A stretch of 64,000 bases of DNA from Symsagittifera roscoffensis (taxonomy: Eukaryota; Xenacoelomorpha; Acoela; Convolutidae): positions 39,513,223 through 39,577,222 of the forward strand of contig NC_087066.1 of NCBI RefSeq assembly GCF_963678635.1. Reading direction: 5' to 3'. The notes below the pieces were generated by a model. It was not told the DNA's origin. It saw only the letters and a list, made by a program, of their open reading frames with translations, and searched no databases. This document shows, in pieces, positions 39,107 through 49,877 of the stretch. Every line of letters begins with the position of its first letter. The stretch's first letter is position 1. The position numbers were made by a program, and so were the translations under genes.

Positions 39107-39860
39107 CTTTTTGATAACATTAATTCAGCTTGAGAAAACTAGATCGACAGGTAAAATTTTTATTCCGCTGGAAATCTAAGAATTAAATTCCAATTTCAAA
39201 ACTAGAAATCGATCACTTTTTTCGCGCCATTTCCACGTTCGTATTTGGAGAAAGATATTTACGTCACTTTCGGCAGATGAATTTCAATTGAACTCAAAAA
39301 GTTCATTAACACCTAAGTGCATTTATAAATGAATCAATATGTATGAATGCACATCTGTAGTTATTAGAGACTTTTAAGCATCCTGAAAAAAAAATCAGCA
39401 AGACCTATTTGAAAGTCTTCACTACGTTCATTACTCTTAAACAATAATAACATTGCCTATTCGGTAGGAACTGACTTTTTCTCCGTTCTGACTTCTTCTC
39501 TATCCAAATCATATGTCAACTTTTCAATCTTTAAATCCAACCTTCCGAGAATTTTTCACTTGATTACCTCTAACATCCTTAGTGATCATTCTTATCTGCT
39601 AAAATGGTACCAACTTATATCTGCTGCTTTTCACAACTCTATAAAATTCAAGAGAAAGAAAAATTGTGACGTATCTCTGTTTACTCCTCTCGCAAAATTC
39701 ATCTTCCTAATCAACCACAATAGCCAACATGCAGCTGGAAAAAAGCCAATGAACGCAAGAAAATAGAAAAAAAAGAAAGACACTTTTTTTGATAAAATTA
39801 ATTCAATTTGAGAAAACTTGAGCAATAACTTAAAATTTTATTTCGATTGGAAATAAAATT
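39107..39860. repeat. Two diverged copies of a ~75-bp repeat
   Basis: TTTTTTGATAACATTAATTCAGCTTGAGAAAAC at about 39107 is matched with changes at about 39785 (GATAAAATTAATTCAATTTGAG is the same motif shape), both followed by an AAAATTTTTATT-type stretch and TGGAAAT. The rest of the interval is AT-rich and without a gene. Confidence 0.5.
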
Positions 39861-40447
39861 CATAAGTATATAAGAGTCAGAACTACGTTCATCGACTCTT
39901 AAAATCGAACCCTGAAAAATCAAGATGGAGCGATAACAACTTTCCATAAAGAAAAACAAACAAAAAATCACAAAACCCAAAACATGGCCAACTAGAAGTT
40001 TCATATGTGTGAATGAACGCAAGTGGAAGAACGTGAATCGTTAACTGACAGGCAAAAATAACAAACTAATAAAAAAATGATCGTGAACACTTAAAACAGA
40101 ATATTTTTTTTTAAATGATGCTCCAACAAAAAAATTGGTGCACATATTTGCGCTATTTTACATAGTATTGGGGCATAGAAGGACCGTGAAATTTCAGCAC
40201 AGAAGATTCTTAAGCATATGTCAAGTGCAGCCCTCAAATAATTAAGAGCTTTGCGAAAGTGCAGAGACCACAGGCTTCTATGTTTGTCAAGGTCAACAAT
40301 GTTAATAAACTACAGTGTTTTAAAAAGAATTGATTAACTCTTTCACATTCACACAAAGTAATTCAAGAATAGCACTTCTATTCACTTTTTAACTTTATAT
40401 TACAATAATAGCTTAATAATAGGACGCTCAATGATAGGCGATTTCGT

Positions 40448-41908
40448 TTAATTACTTGTAGCAACTTTTTCAGGACTTCGTGTCTTGTAAAACAGCAGAT
40501 AGGCCATATGCCAGTCACCTCCGCCAGAGAGTTTCAGTATCTCGTCGTTAGTTACAGCTGAAATTTTGTCATCGTCACATTTAAACCAATAATCATCGGC
40601 TTTTTTCACCCATGCAATGTAATGGCCAGAAGAACTGTTACGGCCTTGGTGAGTCAGAACCGAGATTAATTCATACTTTGCTGAGTTGCTGGAAAACGGA
40701 TCGTCAGGTAATCCAGACTGCTCATACTGAACTTCCTGGCTTCCCTCCCAAGTATCCATCGGCTCTCCTTTTGCCTTCTTGGCTTTAACCTCTAGTGCTT
40801 TTCTGTCATCTTCATCCTTTAGCAGAGTTCTAGTAGCTTCTAGCTTTCCCTGCAGTTCAGGTGTACATAAATCATAGAGATCCAGCTCCATTGGAAATTT
40901 CACATCCCGCAATTGTTTGGCGTTAACACCTTTGTTTTGCTTATACGAAAACCGAACCAGCTGAACGCAGAGATATCCTGGTAGCCTTGATATTAGACTA
41001 CTCTTCTGGAAGTCTGAATCACGCCCCAATGTTTCGGATCTTTTGTGAATTGTTTCCGTCATTTTGTTTTTAATTCCAGAGTAAATATGACTAATTGACT
41101 GGTTGATGAAACAACTGAGTTGCAACTCATTCTCTTTCTCAGTTTTCACTGGCTCATCATCAGTTTCCAGGCATTTCGTGGTTGACTCTAATTCGATTGC
41201 CATCAATTTTTTTACGTAGGTACGCGATTCAGAACCCGGAGTTTTAACTTTGTTCCTGAGTTCGGATAGCAATTCAAGGTAGAATTCATTAGCATCTTGT
41301 TGCATAAACCCTCCGTGGTCATCTTTCTCGCTGAAGCGCGGTTGCCATCTATGCACGCCTGCGATGAAAATATATAGTGCCGGAATTCGTGCTTCTTCGG
41401 TCATGTTGAAATTTTGGTACAGCAATGACATATGTTGTACAATATCGGTTTCGTCACTGAGCGAACTGTTAGTGTCGCGCGTGTACTCGTTAATAGCTTT
41501 ATCTAGCTCAGGTATTGTTTTCAGGCATTGGATTGTAGCATTCAAATAACAAGTATTCCCCAGGTTTTTCAAACCCATTGGCGCATCAAAAGCTTGTGCT
41601 CGTTCAGATTCATTCATGTCTTCTAGGAATTTAACTTTCTCGTTAGGTTCTTCAATCACCTCGTCTGCGGAGCCCATCAACATAAGAGTGCAGTTGTCTT
41701 TCAGAAGCGCTTTTATTGAATCATTCCAACATTCACCGTCGTTAACTAATTTACCTTTCAGCATTACTTTTTGTCTTTCAGGTGGCACGCTGGTCAGAGC
41801 AAATATCTGAGCCTTGAAAACATCAGGTGGCTCATCAAGAGACAATGATACATTTTTAAAGGTACTTTTTCCATTCGTCCATTTGATATTCACAGATTTG
41901 GTAGCCAT
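40448..41908 (-). CDS. USP14: Ubiquitin carboxyl-terminal hydrolase 14 (proteasome-associated deubiquitinase)
   Basis: An intact 486-residue single-exon ORF, close to the usual length of USP14/Ubp6. USP14 binds the proteasome base and trims ubiquitin chains. Residues 1-80 form the N-terminal ubiquitin-like domain that docks on the proteasome. The USP domain has its Cys box at NLGNTCYLN (Cys120), the QQDANEF box at about 203-209, the His box SSSGHYIAWV (His429) and the CDDDK segment (Asp445-447). SGGGDWHMAYLLFY closes the domain, as in USP14. An acidic, lysine-rich insertion at about 355-395 is expected for the family. On the minus strand TTTTTTCCAAG sits 8 bp before the ATG and looks like a splice or trans-splice acceptor. 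No coding introns are seen. No polyA tract follows the stop that would prove retroposition. Confidence 0.93.
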   Translation of the reverse strand: MATKSVNIKWTNGKSTFKNVSLSLDEPPDVFKAQIFALTSVPPERQKVMLKGKLVNDGECWNDSIKALLKDNCTLMLMGSADEVIEEPNEKVKFLEDMNESERAQAFDAPMGLKNLGNTCYLNATIQCLKTIPELDKAINEYTRDTNSSLSDETDIVQHMSLLYQNFNMTEEARIPALYIFIAGVHRWQPRFSEKDDHGGFMQQDANEFYLELLSELRNKVKTPGSESRTYVKKLMAIELESTTKCLETDDEPVKTEKENELQLSCFINQSISHIYSGIKNKMTETIHKRSETLGRDSDFQKSSLISRLPGYLCVQLVRFSYKQNKGVNAKQLRDVKFPMELDLYDLCTPELQGKLEATRTLLKDEDDRKALEVKAKKAKGEPMDTWEGSQEVQYEQSGLPDDPFSSNSAKYELISVLTHQGRNSSSGHYIAWVKKADDYWFKCDDDKISAVTNDEILKLSGGGDWHMAYLLFYKTRSPEKVATSN

Positions 41909-41949
41909 TCACCTTCTTGGAAAAAACAAGCTAACAAATACGGACAAAA

Positions 41950-41990
41950 TACAGAAACGCAACAGAGCTTCGCACCACTAGAAACACCGC
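41950..41990 (-). mobile_element. SINE-family tail fragment
   Basis: GCAACAGAGCTTCGCACC followed by ACTAGAAACACCGCC is a partial match to the SINE tail seen at 23405, 26873 and 32815. It lies about 45 bp upstream of the USP14-like start codon, within its likely 5' flank. Confidence 0.4.
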
Positions 41991-42149
41991 CCAAAAGTAG
42001 ATATGCAAGCTAGCAGAAAAAAAAACCAAAGCGACATAAAGGCTTGTTTTTAAAAATTACATCAAAAATTCAAATTTCTTGTCTCAGGGGATATTCAATA
42101 TGAGGAAAACACGTTCAGCAACACGATTGCTTGCGTTTAAAAATTACTA

Positions 42150-42720
42150 GCGCGCAACGCACCTCCGGTGCTTCTCATTTTTGACAACTCATAAAAAAAC
42201 CGGATACATTGGAAATAAGATCTGCATCCTTTGAGTATACTCTGACAGCACCGAATTGCAGGGAAGCTAATTTCAAATTTGTGAAGTTTCTCAAATTCAA
42301 GTTTTTATTTATTCAAATTTTGAAAAATTATAAGATCTTTGAAAAATTTTAAAATTACAATAAAAAAGGTCACATCCTGTAAACTAAAAGCAAATGAGCA
42401 GTCGCATTTGCACTCAAAAATTGCAGCACTTAAGAGCACACTTACAGTACTCAACTACAACGTTAGCAACTTCAAATTTTTTACAAAAACAATAAATTTA
42501 AGTTTTCAAAAAAAAGATATTTTATGAAAACCAGACAAAACTTCACATCTCGAAAACTACCAACAATTGAGCAGTCTTCTTTGAAGGCAATATTTGCAAT
42601 CCTTGACACTACTCTGACAGCACTCAAGTACAGGGTTGGGATTTTCAATTTAGTGAAGTATTCTGTAATTTGAATTTTCTAACCCCCGGAACTTTTGGTC
42701 TTAACAAAAAAAAAACACTT
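42150..42720. repeat. ~173-bp minisatellite, left block (about 3 copies)
   Basis: Units share CGAAAACTA, GAGCAGTC, TTGCA-CTT-AGA and a GACAGCACTCAA-type segment. GAGCAGTC occurs at 42396 and 42569, and an older unit begins near 42215. The same family returns at 45150-45590. Confidence 0.65.
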
Positions 42721-42978
42721 TAATTGCACATCGAAATTAATTTCAATGCACAAGTGTATGTCAAATGTTTTCTGTTTTTTTTTCTATCAGTTCATAAAAA
42801 TATTATAACATCATTAGTTATACATAGTTACAATAACAATAAACAAAACAAAATCTTTTACAATTATCGATGATTACTTTCACCTGAGAGCTTCAAGGTG
42901 GTTTAAATTTAATGTTATTATACAAACTTGAAACTTTTCCATGAAACTTTACCATGAGTTGCCACAGAGGGGTCTTCT

Positions 42979-44260
42979 TTAAATAATAATAAATAATAAT
43001 TCTTGAATTTTATCTTTGCTTTTACTGTATGTTACTATTTCTTTAAAGATGACTTTATCATCTGTTAGTTTGTTCCAGATTATGACGGACTTTTTAAAGA
43101 AGGAATTTTCTATGTATTGGCCATTGTATCTGTTGCGGAAATATATTTTTTTGGTTCTTGTATTAGTATCTATTTGGTGGTTATCATACTCAATGTTATA
43201 ATAGGCTGGCAATAAATGTATTTTCAAAAAAAGTGACATAATATTTTATAGTGCAGAAACATTGTTACTGGTAATATGTTGTGTTTTAGCTTCAAGTCTG
43301 AAGATGAGTCGTATTTTGCACGATCGCAGCAAATTTTTACTGCCCAGCTTAACTGGTTTTCCAGAGATATTATTAGGTTAGCGGATATTCCACTTAAAAG
43401 AGTTGCTGGGTAATGCAAATGACTAATTACCAGTGCATGCATTATCAAGTGTCTTGTTTTCACTGGCAATGGCTTTTTGATTGATTGAAGTGTTTATATT
43501 CCGCATGCCATTTTCCTGAGAATAATTTTGATTTCATCTTGGAATGTGAGAAACTGATCTAAAACTACTCATAGGTATTTAACATTGGTTTTCTCCTCAA
43601 TTAGTTTGTCATCCAGAGTTATAGTATACTTTTCATCCTTTTTCCTTGAATGTTTCTTGCTGAAAACGATGAGTTCTGTTTTTTTTTGCATTCAATTGAA
43701 GTGAGTGTTCTGAAAAATAGTTTGACAACAGGCTGCAATTGGCTTCGAGTGCTTTAATAGCTTTTTGTGGATCGTTATTTTCACAGAATAGTAAAGTATT
43801 ATCCGCATTTTGAACTACTTTACATGTTTTGTCAATTTGTTTGTTGAGATCGTTAATGTAGAGATTGAATAGTAGAGGGCCAAGGACAGTGCCCTGTGGG
43901 ACACCCTGCTCAAGTGCAATTCAATCGGATTCGGTGTTGTTAACAATTGTTTTCTGGCTTCGGTTGGTGATAAATTAATTGATCATTTCTATAGCTTTTT
44001 CGGAAAAGTTTAACCCTTCTAGTTTCTGTTTAAGATAAGTATGATCAATAGAATCAAATGCTTTAGAAAGATCCAGTAAGGAACATGCAACAGTTTTGTT
44101 GTTGTCTATTGCTTTTCTGAATGCTTCAGTGCAATAAAGAATAGCGTCGATTGTTGAATTTGATGTTCTGAATCCAAACTGGGTATTACTTAGTAATTTT
44201 TGGGATATCAGATATTCGTTGATTTGTTTATATAACAATTTTTCAAAAATTTTTGAGAGA
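42979..44260 (-). mobile_element. Second decayed LINE (RT and C-terminal region)
   Basis: On the minus strand 44238-43975 encodes the RT N-terminus: QFGFRTSNSTIDAI and the catalytic block SLLDLSKAFDSIDH, where the first metal-binding Asp is present. The frame breaks near 43975. At about 43910-43780 the pieces read GVPQGTVLGPLLF and QNADNTLLF, where active RTs have YADDT. Tyr and the second Asp are replaced by Asn, so catalysis is lost. The C-terminal part lies at 43224-43469 and 42979-43239, the latter with the TRTKK...RNRYNGQYIENSFF...WNKL pattern common at LINE C-termini. Many lesions are present. It is clearly different in sequence from the LINE at 27668-30450. Confidence 0.75.
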
Positions 44261-44549
44261 GCCAGTTATAATGATAGGCCTATAATTTTCAGACCAAAAA
44301 TTAACAGCAGCTAGAAATCAGCCGGCTTTTTTTTGCTCTTTTTTCATTATTTTCGCGTTTGATCTTTCTGACCTTCAAACACTAAATGAAAATTTTCTAA
44401 AAACAAAAATACAGTCGTTTACATAAAGATTAGTCTGAACTAGAAAATTTATTCGAATAAAAACAAAACATCCGTGCATTATATTATCAAACCCTAAAAT
44501 TTGGAAAATTCCATACATGCTTTATTCGAAAATCTGTATTAAAAAACCG

Positions 44550-44870
44550 AATTTGGCAAAAGAAAAAGACAGTTACAAAAAAAAACAATTTAGAAGAACA
44601 AAAAAATTAAAGCTATTCAACAGAAAAAGAAAACTGTTTTACAGAAAAAATATTCGACAGAAAAAGAAATTTCTTGCAGGAAAAATTTATTTCTAGCAGT
44701 ACATATTTATCAGCAGAAAAACAGGTAGTCATTGCTTGATCGAATCAGACGAGCGAACAAATTAAATTTGGGAAAGGAAAAAAACTTATATTTGCAGAAG
44801 AAAAGTATACAGCAGAGAAAAGGAAATTATTTTGCAGAAAAAAATAGTTATCTCAGCACTGTAATTAAAT
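44550..44870. repeat. Irregular CAGAAAAA-motif repeat
   Basis: ACAGAAAAA or GCAGAAAAA occurs repeatedly at irregular 20-40-bp spacing. It is simple-sequence-like and makes the lysine- and glutamine-rich start of the 44732 ORF unlikely to be protein-coding. Confidence 0.5.
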
Positions 44871-44950
44871 TATTTAGCAGAAATACAGGATCTGAAGTCA
44901 TTATCAAATACTGTCCTTCCAGTTACCAGTCATTTGCATCCATTTTAACC

Positions 44951-45128
44951 ATGTCAAGCAAAAAACTTAGCCAAGAAGAATTTAATGGACTTCAAAAATC
45001 AGCATTATACAAGATTTACTCCGATTTGTACGACCAAAAGGAAGATAATCGTAAGATAATGGAGTTTATTGAGAAAACATCGGAAGCAGTAGAAGTTTTA
45101 ACTAAGTTAAAAAGCTATATTGTACCAG
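44951..45128 (+). CDS. Possible first coding exon, small helical protein (unrecognised)
   Basis: ATG at 44951 in the context AACCATGT opens a 59-codon stretch ending at CCAG followed by GTAGAG, a plausible donor. The product is charged and probably helical throughout (LSQEEFNGLQKSALYKIYS, then a stretch with a heptad-like pattern ending LTKLKSYIVP). A helix ending in a VPG-like turn recalls prefoldin-type coiled coils, but this is weak. The downstream sequence is minisatellite and no second exon was found. It may be an orphan exon or a chance ORF. Confidence 0.25.
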
Positions 45129-45149
45129 GTAGAGGGTCCATTACATTAA

Positions 45150-45590
45150 AAAAACATCTCGGAAATTCAAAGCAAATGAGCAGTCGCATTTGGATCCAAA
45201 GTTTGCAGCTCTTGAGAGAAATCTAACAGTTGCCAATTCCAGCGTTGGAAATTCCAAACTTGGCGAAACTTCAAATTTGAGTACTTAGAAAGATTTTTGA
45301 AAAACTATAAAAAACGTCATTTCTCGAAAAAGATTTGAACAGTAAGACTTGGAGATGAGACTCGCAACCCCTGAGAGTATCATAACAGCCCTGAATTACA
45401 AGGTTGTCAATTTCAAATTTTGGAAAATACTTTTAAATTTAAGTTTTCTGAAATTTTTTCGAATAAATCAAGAAAACGTCAGACCTCGAAAAGTATAAGG
45501 ATTTGAGCAGTCACATTTGAAGGAAAAAATTGCAACTCCTGAGAGTCCCTCAACAGAGCCTCCCTATAGAGATGAGAACTTAAAATTTTG
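45150..45590. repeat. ~165-bp minisatellite, right block (about 3 copies)
   Basis: CAAATGAGCAGTCGCATTTG at about 45174 is identical to 42391-42410 in the left block. GAACAGTAAG (45337) and GAGCAGTC (45505) mark the next units. The two blocks flank the LINE at 42979-44260. Confidence 0.65.
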
Positions 45591-45622
45591 TCAAACTCTT
45601 CGTGAAATTTTCATGAATCTCT

Positions 45623-45708
45623 GTGCCAGTCGCTCATATTTGGAAGTTTGACCTTGAGCAACGCCGTGCCAGTGGGTCATATTTGGAAGTTTGACCTTGA
45701 GCAACGTT
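45623..45708. repeat. 43-bp tandem duplication
   Basis: GTGCCAGTCGCTCATATTTG and GTGCCAGTGGGTCATATTTG begin two 43-bp copies at 45623 and 45666, each ending in GACCTTGAGCAACG. Confidence 0.9.
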
Positions 45709-45709
45709 T

Positions 45710-46838
45710 AGTCTTGGTTTTGGGGTGAAACGCAATTTTTCTAAATTTCGAATTGAGCATGTTATGGTCAAGTTTCTCGCGAGAGCTGAAAAAAACAAGA
45801 AAATATAATCAGAAGAATCGAACTACAATCGCGGGAAAGTAGTACAAAAAATAGGAATTGAAATTGCTATTCGCAATTTCGCCGTATAAATCGAGCGAGA
45901 GTAAAGCTGCCTTATTCCTAGAGAAAGAACAAGTCGTCAAGTCGTGACGAGAAGATACACAGAAGAATTGAATGGACCAGAGTGAACCTTCGGTGTAAAA
46001 GTGGACAGCTGAAGCTGCCCACAAGCTGCCCAATGGTCAAAACAGAAAGCTTGCGTCTTGAGTGAAAACCTTTTCAGTCCAAACTTCTTGGGTTAATTTT
46101 AAATACGGGAATAATTCTAGAGTCGGTTTTTAATTTAGTTACTCGTTTATGGAAGTCGTGTCGGTATGTACGTACCCAATTTAATTTTCTTGAGTGTGTT
46201 TTACTGTGCCATTCTGCCAGATTGGCACAGCGCAACTTTCCGACGAAGCACGAAGCAGAGAGAAAAGGCCTTAACAACAACACGGAAGCGGAGGCTTGGT
46301 CCCCCAGAGTATGGTGAAAGACTGTAGTAAACTAACTTTTTAGCTACTCTGATGCCATAGAACTTTGAATTGACACCGGTACTGTTTGATACTTTAGAAT
46401 ATGAGTAGCTAGGAAGAGGAAAGAGTTAATCCATCTCCAATGGATTTAATATAGAACTGTCACCAAAAACATATTAAAATAGCATACTCTAGCCGTGTTT
46501 TTAATAGCAATAACGTAGTCTGAGGATCCGAGACTCAGCTATGTGGTTGTGTTCGCATGTAAACGAAAGTTGATCAAAAATCGTTTGACTGATGGCCTAA
46601 AAATAGTAACTTTTTATTTAGCCCTAAACAGACCAGAAAGTCAACTGGCAAGGTCGAGACGGTGAAAAACGAGTAGGATTAAGGTAACTGACGCCTGCCA
46701 GTCATTAATAGGCACTTTTTCTACGCTCCGTCGCTGTGTAGTATTTGGGCAAATGTTACATAGACGTTTTTATGGCGCTCCTGGGTGGGCCTGTTAAAGG
46801 CATGAGACCATCATGATCAGCAAACGTTTCAGCGACGA
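45710..46838. other. No gene recognised; left flank of the retroelement
   Basis: Mixed-composition sequence without convincing ORFs. The host/retroelement border should lie in or just after this stretch, but no TG...CA LTR end or target-site duplication could be fixed without the 3' LTR. Confidence 0.4.
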
Positions 46839-48103
46839 ACCCTCCGCTCCGGGCGTATGCCCGAGTTAGAGGCCTTAGTGACCTTTTTTGTACTAGGGGA
46901 AAGGTGCGTACCCTCCGCCTAGTACTGTTTACCTTTTTAACTTAGTTAACACCGAAAATTCCGGGGGCCGGAGGGTTAGGTGGGAAGTCATGAGCCCGCT
47001 TGTCCCAAGGTCCCGGGACCAAAAACAATTAAAGAGAAAGCGTAAAACCAAACAAAAGTAGTGTATAACCAAGAAAAAGCCAAAAACAAATTTACTTTAA
47101 AATGAAAAAAGTACAAAAAACAGTAAAAAATCCAAAAAGGAGCAAAAACAGTAAAAAACATAAAGTGACACATTAATATGTTATTTCCGGACGAGATGTG
47201 ATCTGACCTTCCTGTTTTTTGTTGTTTCAGATTGATTTATATCATTTCTGATAGAAAGTTTGTGTGTTTTGGTGAAGGATTGGGTACCCTCCCATGAGTG
47301 TAATTTGAGAGTTTAAGCACGTTGATGGTAATTTTGCCGGTGACCGGAGGGTAGAGTGGCAAGCTGACCGACGTGCTTCACACCCAACAGGGACACCAGG
47401 GACAACATCCATAACGACTGATGGGTATCGTTGAAACAATTTTAGTATCGTTCGGGTACTATTTCATTAAAGCTTAAGTGGTGGGGGGCACGATTGGCGC
47501 GGTCCGATTGTACCCTCCGTCGATCACAAACTTCCGAGTTAAGGGTCTTAATTCGGGTATTTTGGTGCAAAGGAGGGTATAGTAATATTCATTAACGACT
47601 ACTAATAGGTTATGATTCTTATCATATATTTCCTATCTCCCATTTAGACCCAAGAAACACCCAAATTTTGTCGAAAATTACCGAATTTCGACCAAACTAT
47701 AGACCCCCAAGATTTTTGATATCCGAGCTTTTCCGAACAGCAAAAAGTTTTTATATAGAGAGTAGCTACGTAGTCCTACCCCCATATTCGATCCCCCTGA
47801 CTAAGTCGATCCCCTGACTAAGTCGATACCCCTGACTAAAGAAACCGCGTGAGAAAGCACTCAGCACAAGTTAGGAAAAACGAAAATTTTTCGATCAAAA
47901 TTTTGATAATTTTCTGAATTTCGTCAACTGTTTTTGGGGATCAAGTTTTTGAATTTTTAGACTAAGAGCAAAAAAACTTTTTTGTGTTAGGAGCGTGCTA
48001 GCATAACGTGCTCAGTTGCCAGAAAAACTCTTCAGTAACCCTCCGATTAGCTCCGTGAATAGAGCTAACGACTTAAGGATTGGAAAAGGAAGGAATCGGA
48101 GGG
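46839..48103. repeat. Cluster of five 67-bp ACCCTCCG...GGAGGGT inverted-repeat elements
   Basis: Five segments of exactly 67 bp begin with ACCCTCC and end with the complement GGAGGGT or a variant: 46839-46905 (right arm degenerate), 46910-46976, 47286-47352, 47512-47578 and 48038-48104. The arms of the last one extend to 11 bp (ACCCTCCGATT/AATCGGAGGGT). Interiors are diverged but usually keep a TTAA-containing centre. Each could form a hairpin in RNA or bind a dimeric protein. The region is upstream of ORF1 and is probably part of the 5' LTR or untranslated leader. Confidence 0.75.
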
Positions 48104-48461
48104 TCCAAATTTGATAGTTATTGGCCAAATTTTTGTCTCCAAACCAATTTTGGTCCGGTTTTTTGCATTGTTCCAGTGCCGTACGGGGCTACTACGCTCA
48201 TTTCAATTATTTTTAGGCACCTTCAAAAGGAATTGCGGAAAAAGTTTTTCAGAACCTATATAGGTGATAAAAAAAGGCCATTTTGACAAACACGTTTTTG
48301 GCGATTTCTCACAGACTAGTCAACCGATTGGGATAATTTTGGTACCATAAGTCGAAATTTTTGACAAGTTTTTTCGCACCGCAACGGTTTTTGGGTTAAA
48401 AATCTCGGAAAAGAAACTTTTTTTAGAATTTGTTGGTTCGGAGGGTCCAAATTATAGGTAA

Positions 48462-48990
48462 CCCTCCGAGCGGCAGAAAATTTTATAAAAACACCTTTTT
48501 ATCCTACTGGGAAGGTTGACCGTGTCAGCCAACCTGGTTTCAAGTAAGTTACACCGCATTCGGAGGCTTTATCGCGGTAAAATAACCCTTTTTCCTGATT
48601 TTAAGGGAACCCTCCGAAGTAACCCTATGGAGTGAATTAAGCCCCTTAGCAACCCTCCTTAGTGGAAGTTTTCCATGAGACCCTCCGAAGAAGTTAGAGA
48701 ATAGAGAATTTAGCTTGTTTTGACGCTTTCTTGAGCTAGTTGAAGGCCCTTTTCAAAAATTTGAAAATTTTGGAAGAACCCTCCGAAGTAACCCTCCGGA
48801 GCATATTAAGCCTCTTATTGACCCTCCTTAGTGAGTTCAGGGGGACCCTCCGAAGTCTCTTGGGTGACTAAGGTACCCTCCGAAGTAACCCTCCGGAGTA
48901 GGCTAAGTGTCTTAACAATCCTCCGAAGTAACCCTCCGGAGTGACTTAAACCTCTTAGCAACCCTCCTTATTGAAAACTTAGTGAAACCT
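48462..48990. repeat. CCCTCCG direct-repeat cluster
   Basis: ACCCTCCGAAGTAACCCTCC recurs near 48607, 48777 and 48873, with a partial copy near 48916. It is followed by a module of the form GGAGTG, TTAAGCC, CTTAGCAACCCTCCTTAGTG, seen three times. CCCTCCGGAG contains the palindrome CTCCGGAG. The motif matches the arm of the 67-bp elements upstream, but here the copies are direct and closely packed. Confidence 0.75.
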
Positions 48991-49180
48991 TCTGGGGCAT
49001 TTTGAGAAACGGAAAATATCCATTTAAGGTTGGGATAAAAGGTCAACTAAAAACGGGCATGCATATTAGGATCATAGGAGCCCATTTGACCCGGAAATTT
49101 GTGATAAACTTTCGATTCTAGATCGGGTGTATCAGAAGTACCCGAACCAAAACTTTTTTGTTTGTGATTTTGGTTGTGTG

Positions 49181-49552
49181 GTTGCCTTGAGCTACTTAAT
49201 TGGAAAGCTCGGGCAATCCGGGAACAGATAGAAGAAGACCTCGGTGAGTGTATTAGGCAGATACACACTCACTTGAGAAGAGAGGTTGTTCCCTGCTCTC
49301 GTGCACTTGGAGCGTTCCGGGTGTGGGGGAGCTTTTTCATAGACTTTAGAAATTTTTCGATCAGAGGTTGCCTTGAGCTACTTAGTAGGACAGCTCGGGC
49401 AATCGCAGGACATCTAAAAGAAGACCTCGGTGAGTGTATTAGGCAGATACACACTCACTTGAGAGGATTGTGTCCTGGGATTCGTTCTTTCGGATCGTTC
49501 CGACTGAGGGAAGTCTTTTTCTTTAAGACTAAGTTTTATTGATCTGTTTCTG
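49181..49552. repeat. 186-bp tandem repeat with conserved hairpin
   Basis: GTTGCCTTGAGCTACTTA starts at 49181 and 49367. The first ~100 bp of each copy are highly similar and the rest more diverged. Both contain the stem GTGAGTGT...ACACTCAC, with identical loop sequence, near 49244-49272 and 49430-49458. Retention of this hairpin while flanks diverge suggests a cis-acting RNA or DNA element such as a packaging, dimerisation or translation signal. Confidence 0.8.
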
Positions 49553-49877
49553 AATCATCACTGCTTTTTACAAAAGATTGTTTGATTTCAACAAAGCAGT
49601 GAATTGATAAGAGTGTGGCGGTAAATTGATACTGATGAAAGGTCGCTGTCACCTGTAGGATATTCTTATCTGATTATCAATTGTGTTTTGTGTATTGATT
49701 ATATCTTGTGATACTGTTATACTTCACAACGGGGTTGAGTTAGCATTATATCAATACTGAATAGGCCCTGTGTGTAACTTTAGCTGAGTAACTAGTATTG
49801 TCATTAAGAAATCTAAGAGACATTTTGATACTAACGGAATCGAGTAGGCAGCGTTAAGTAATTTAACTTGAACTTGT
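49553..49877 (+). other. Leader between hairpin repeat and ORF1
   Basis: AT-rich, no ORF. If the 5' LTR ends upstream, the primer-binding site should lie here, but no convincing 18-bp complement to a tRNA 3' end was recognised. Confidence 0.3.

Noticed and set aside
49174-49542. 122-residue plus-strand ORF over the hairpin repeat
   Set aside because: Its internal repetition simply mirrors the 186-bp DNA repeat; the hairpin and leader position explain it better.
46839-49877. Exact LTR borders, primer-binding site and polypurine tract
   Set aside because: The 3' LTR is outside the window, and no convincing tRNA-complementary site was seen, so none is annotated.
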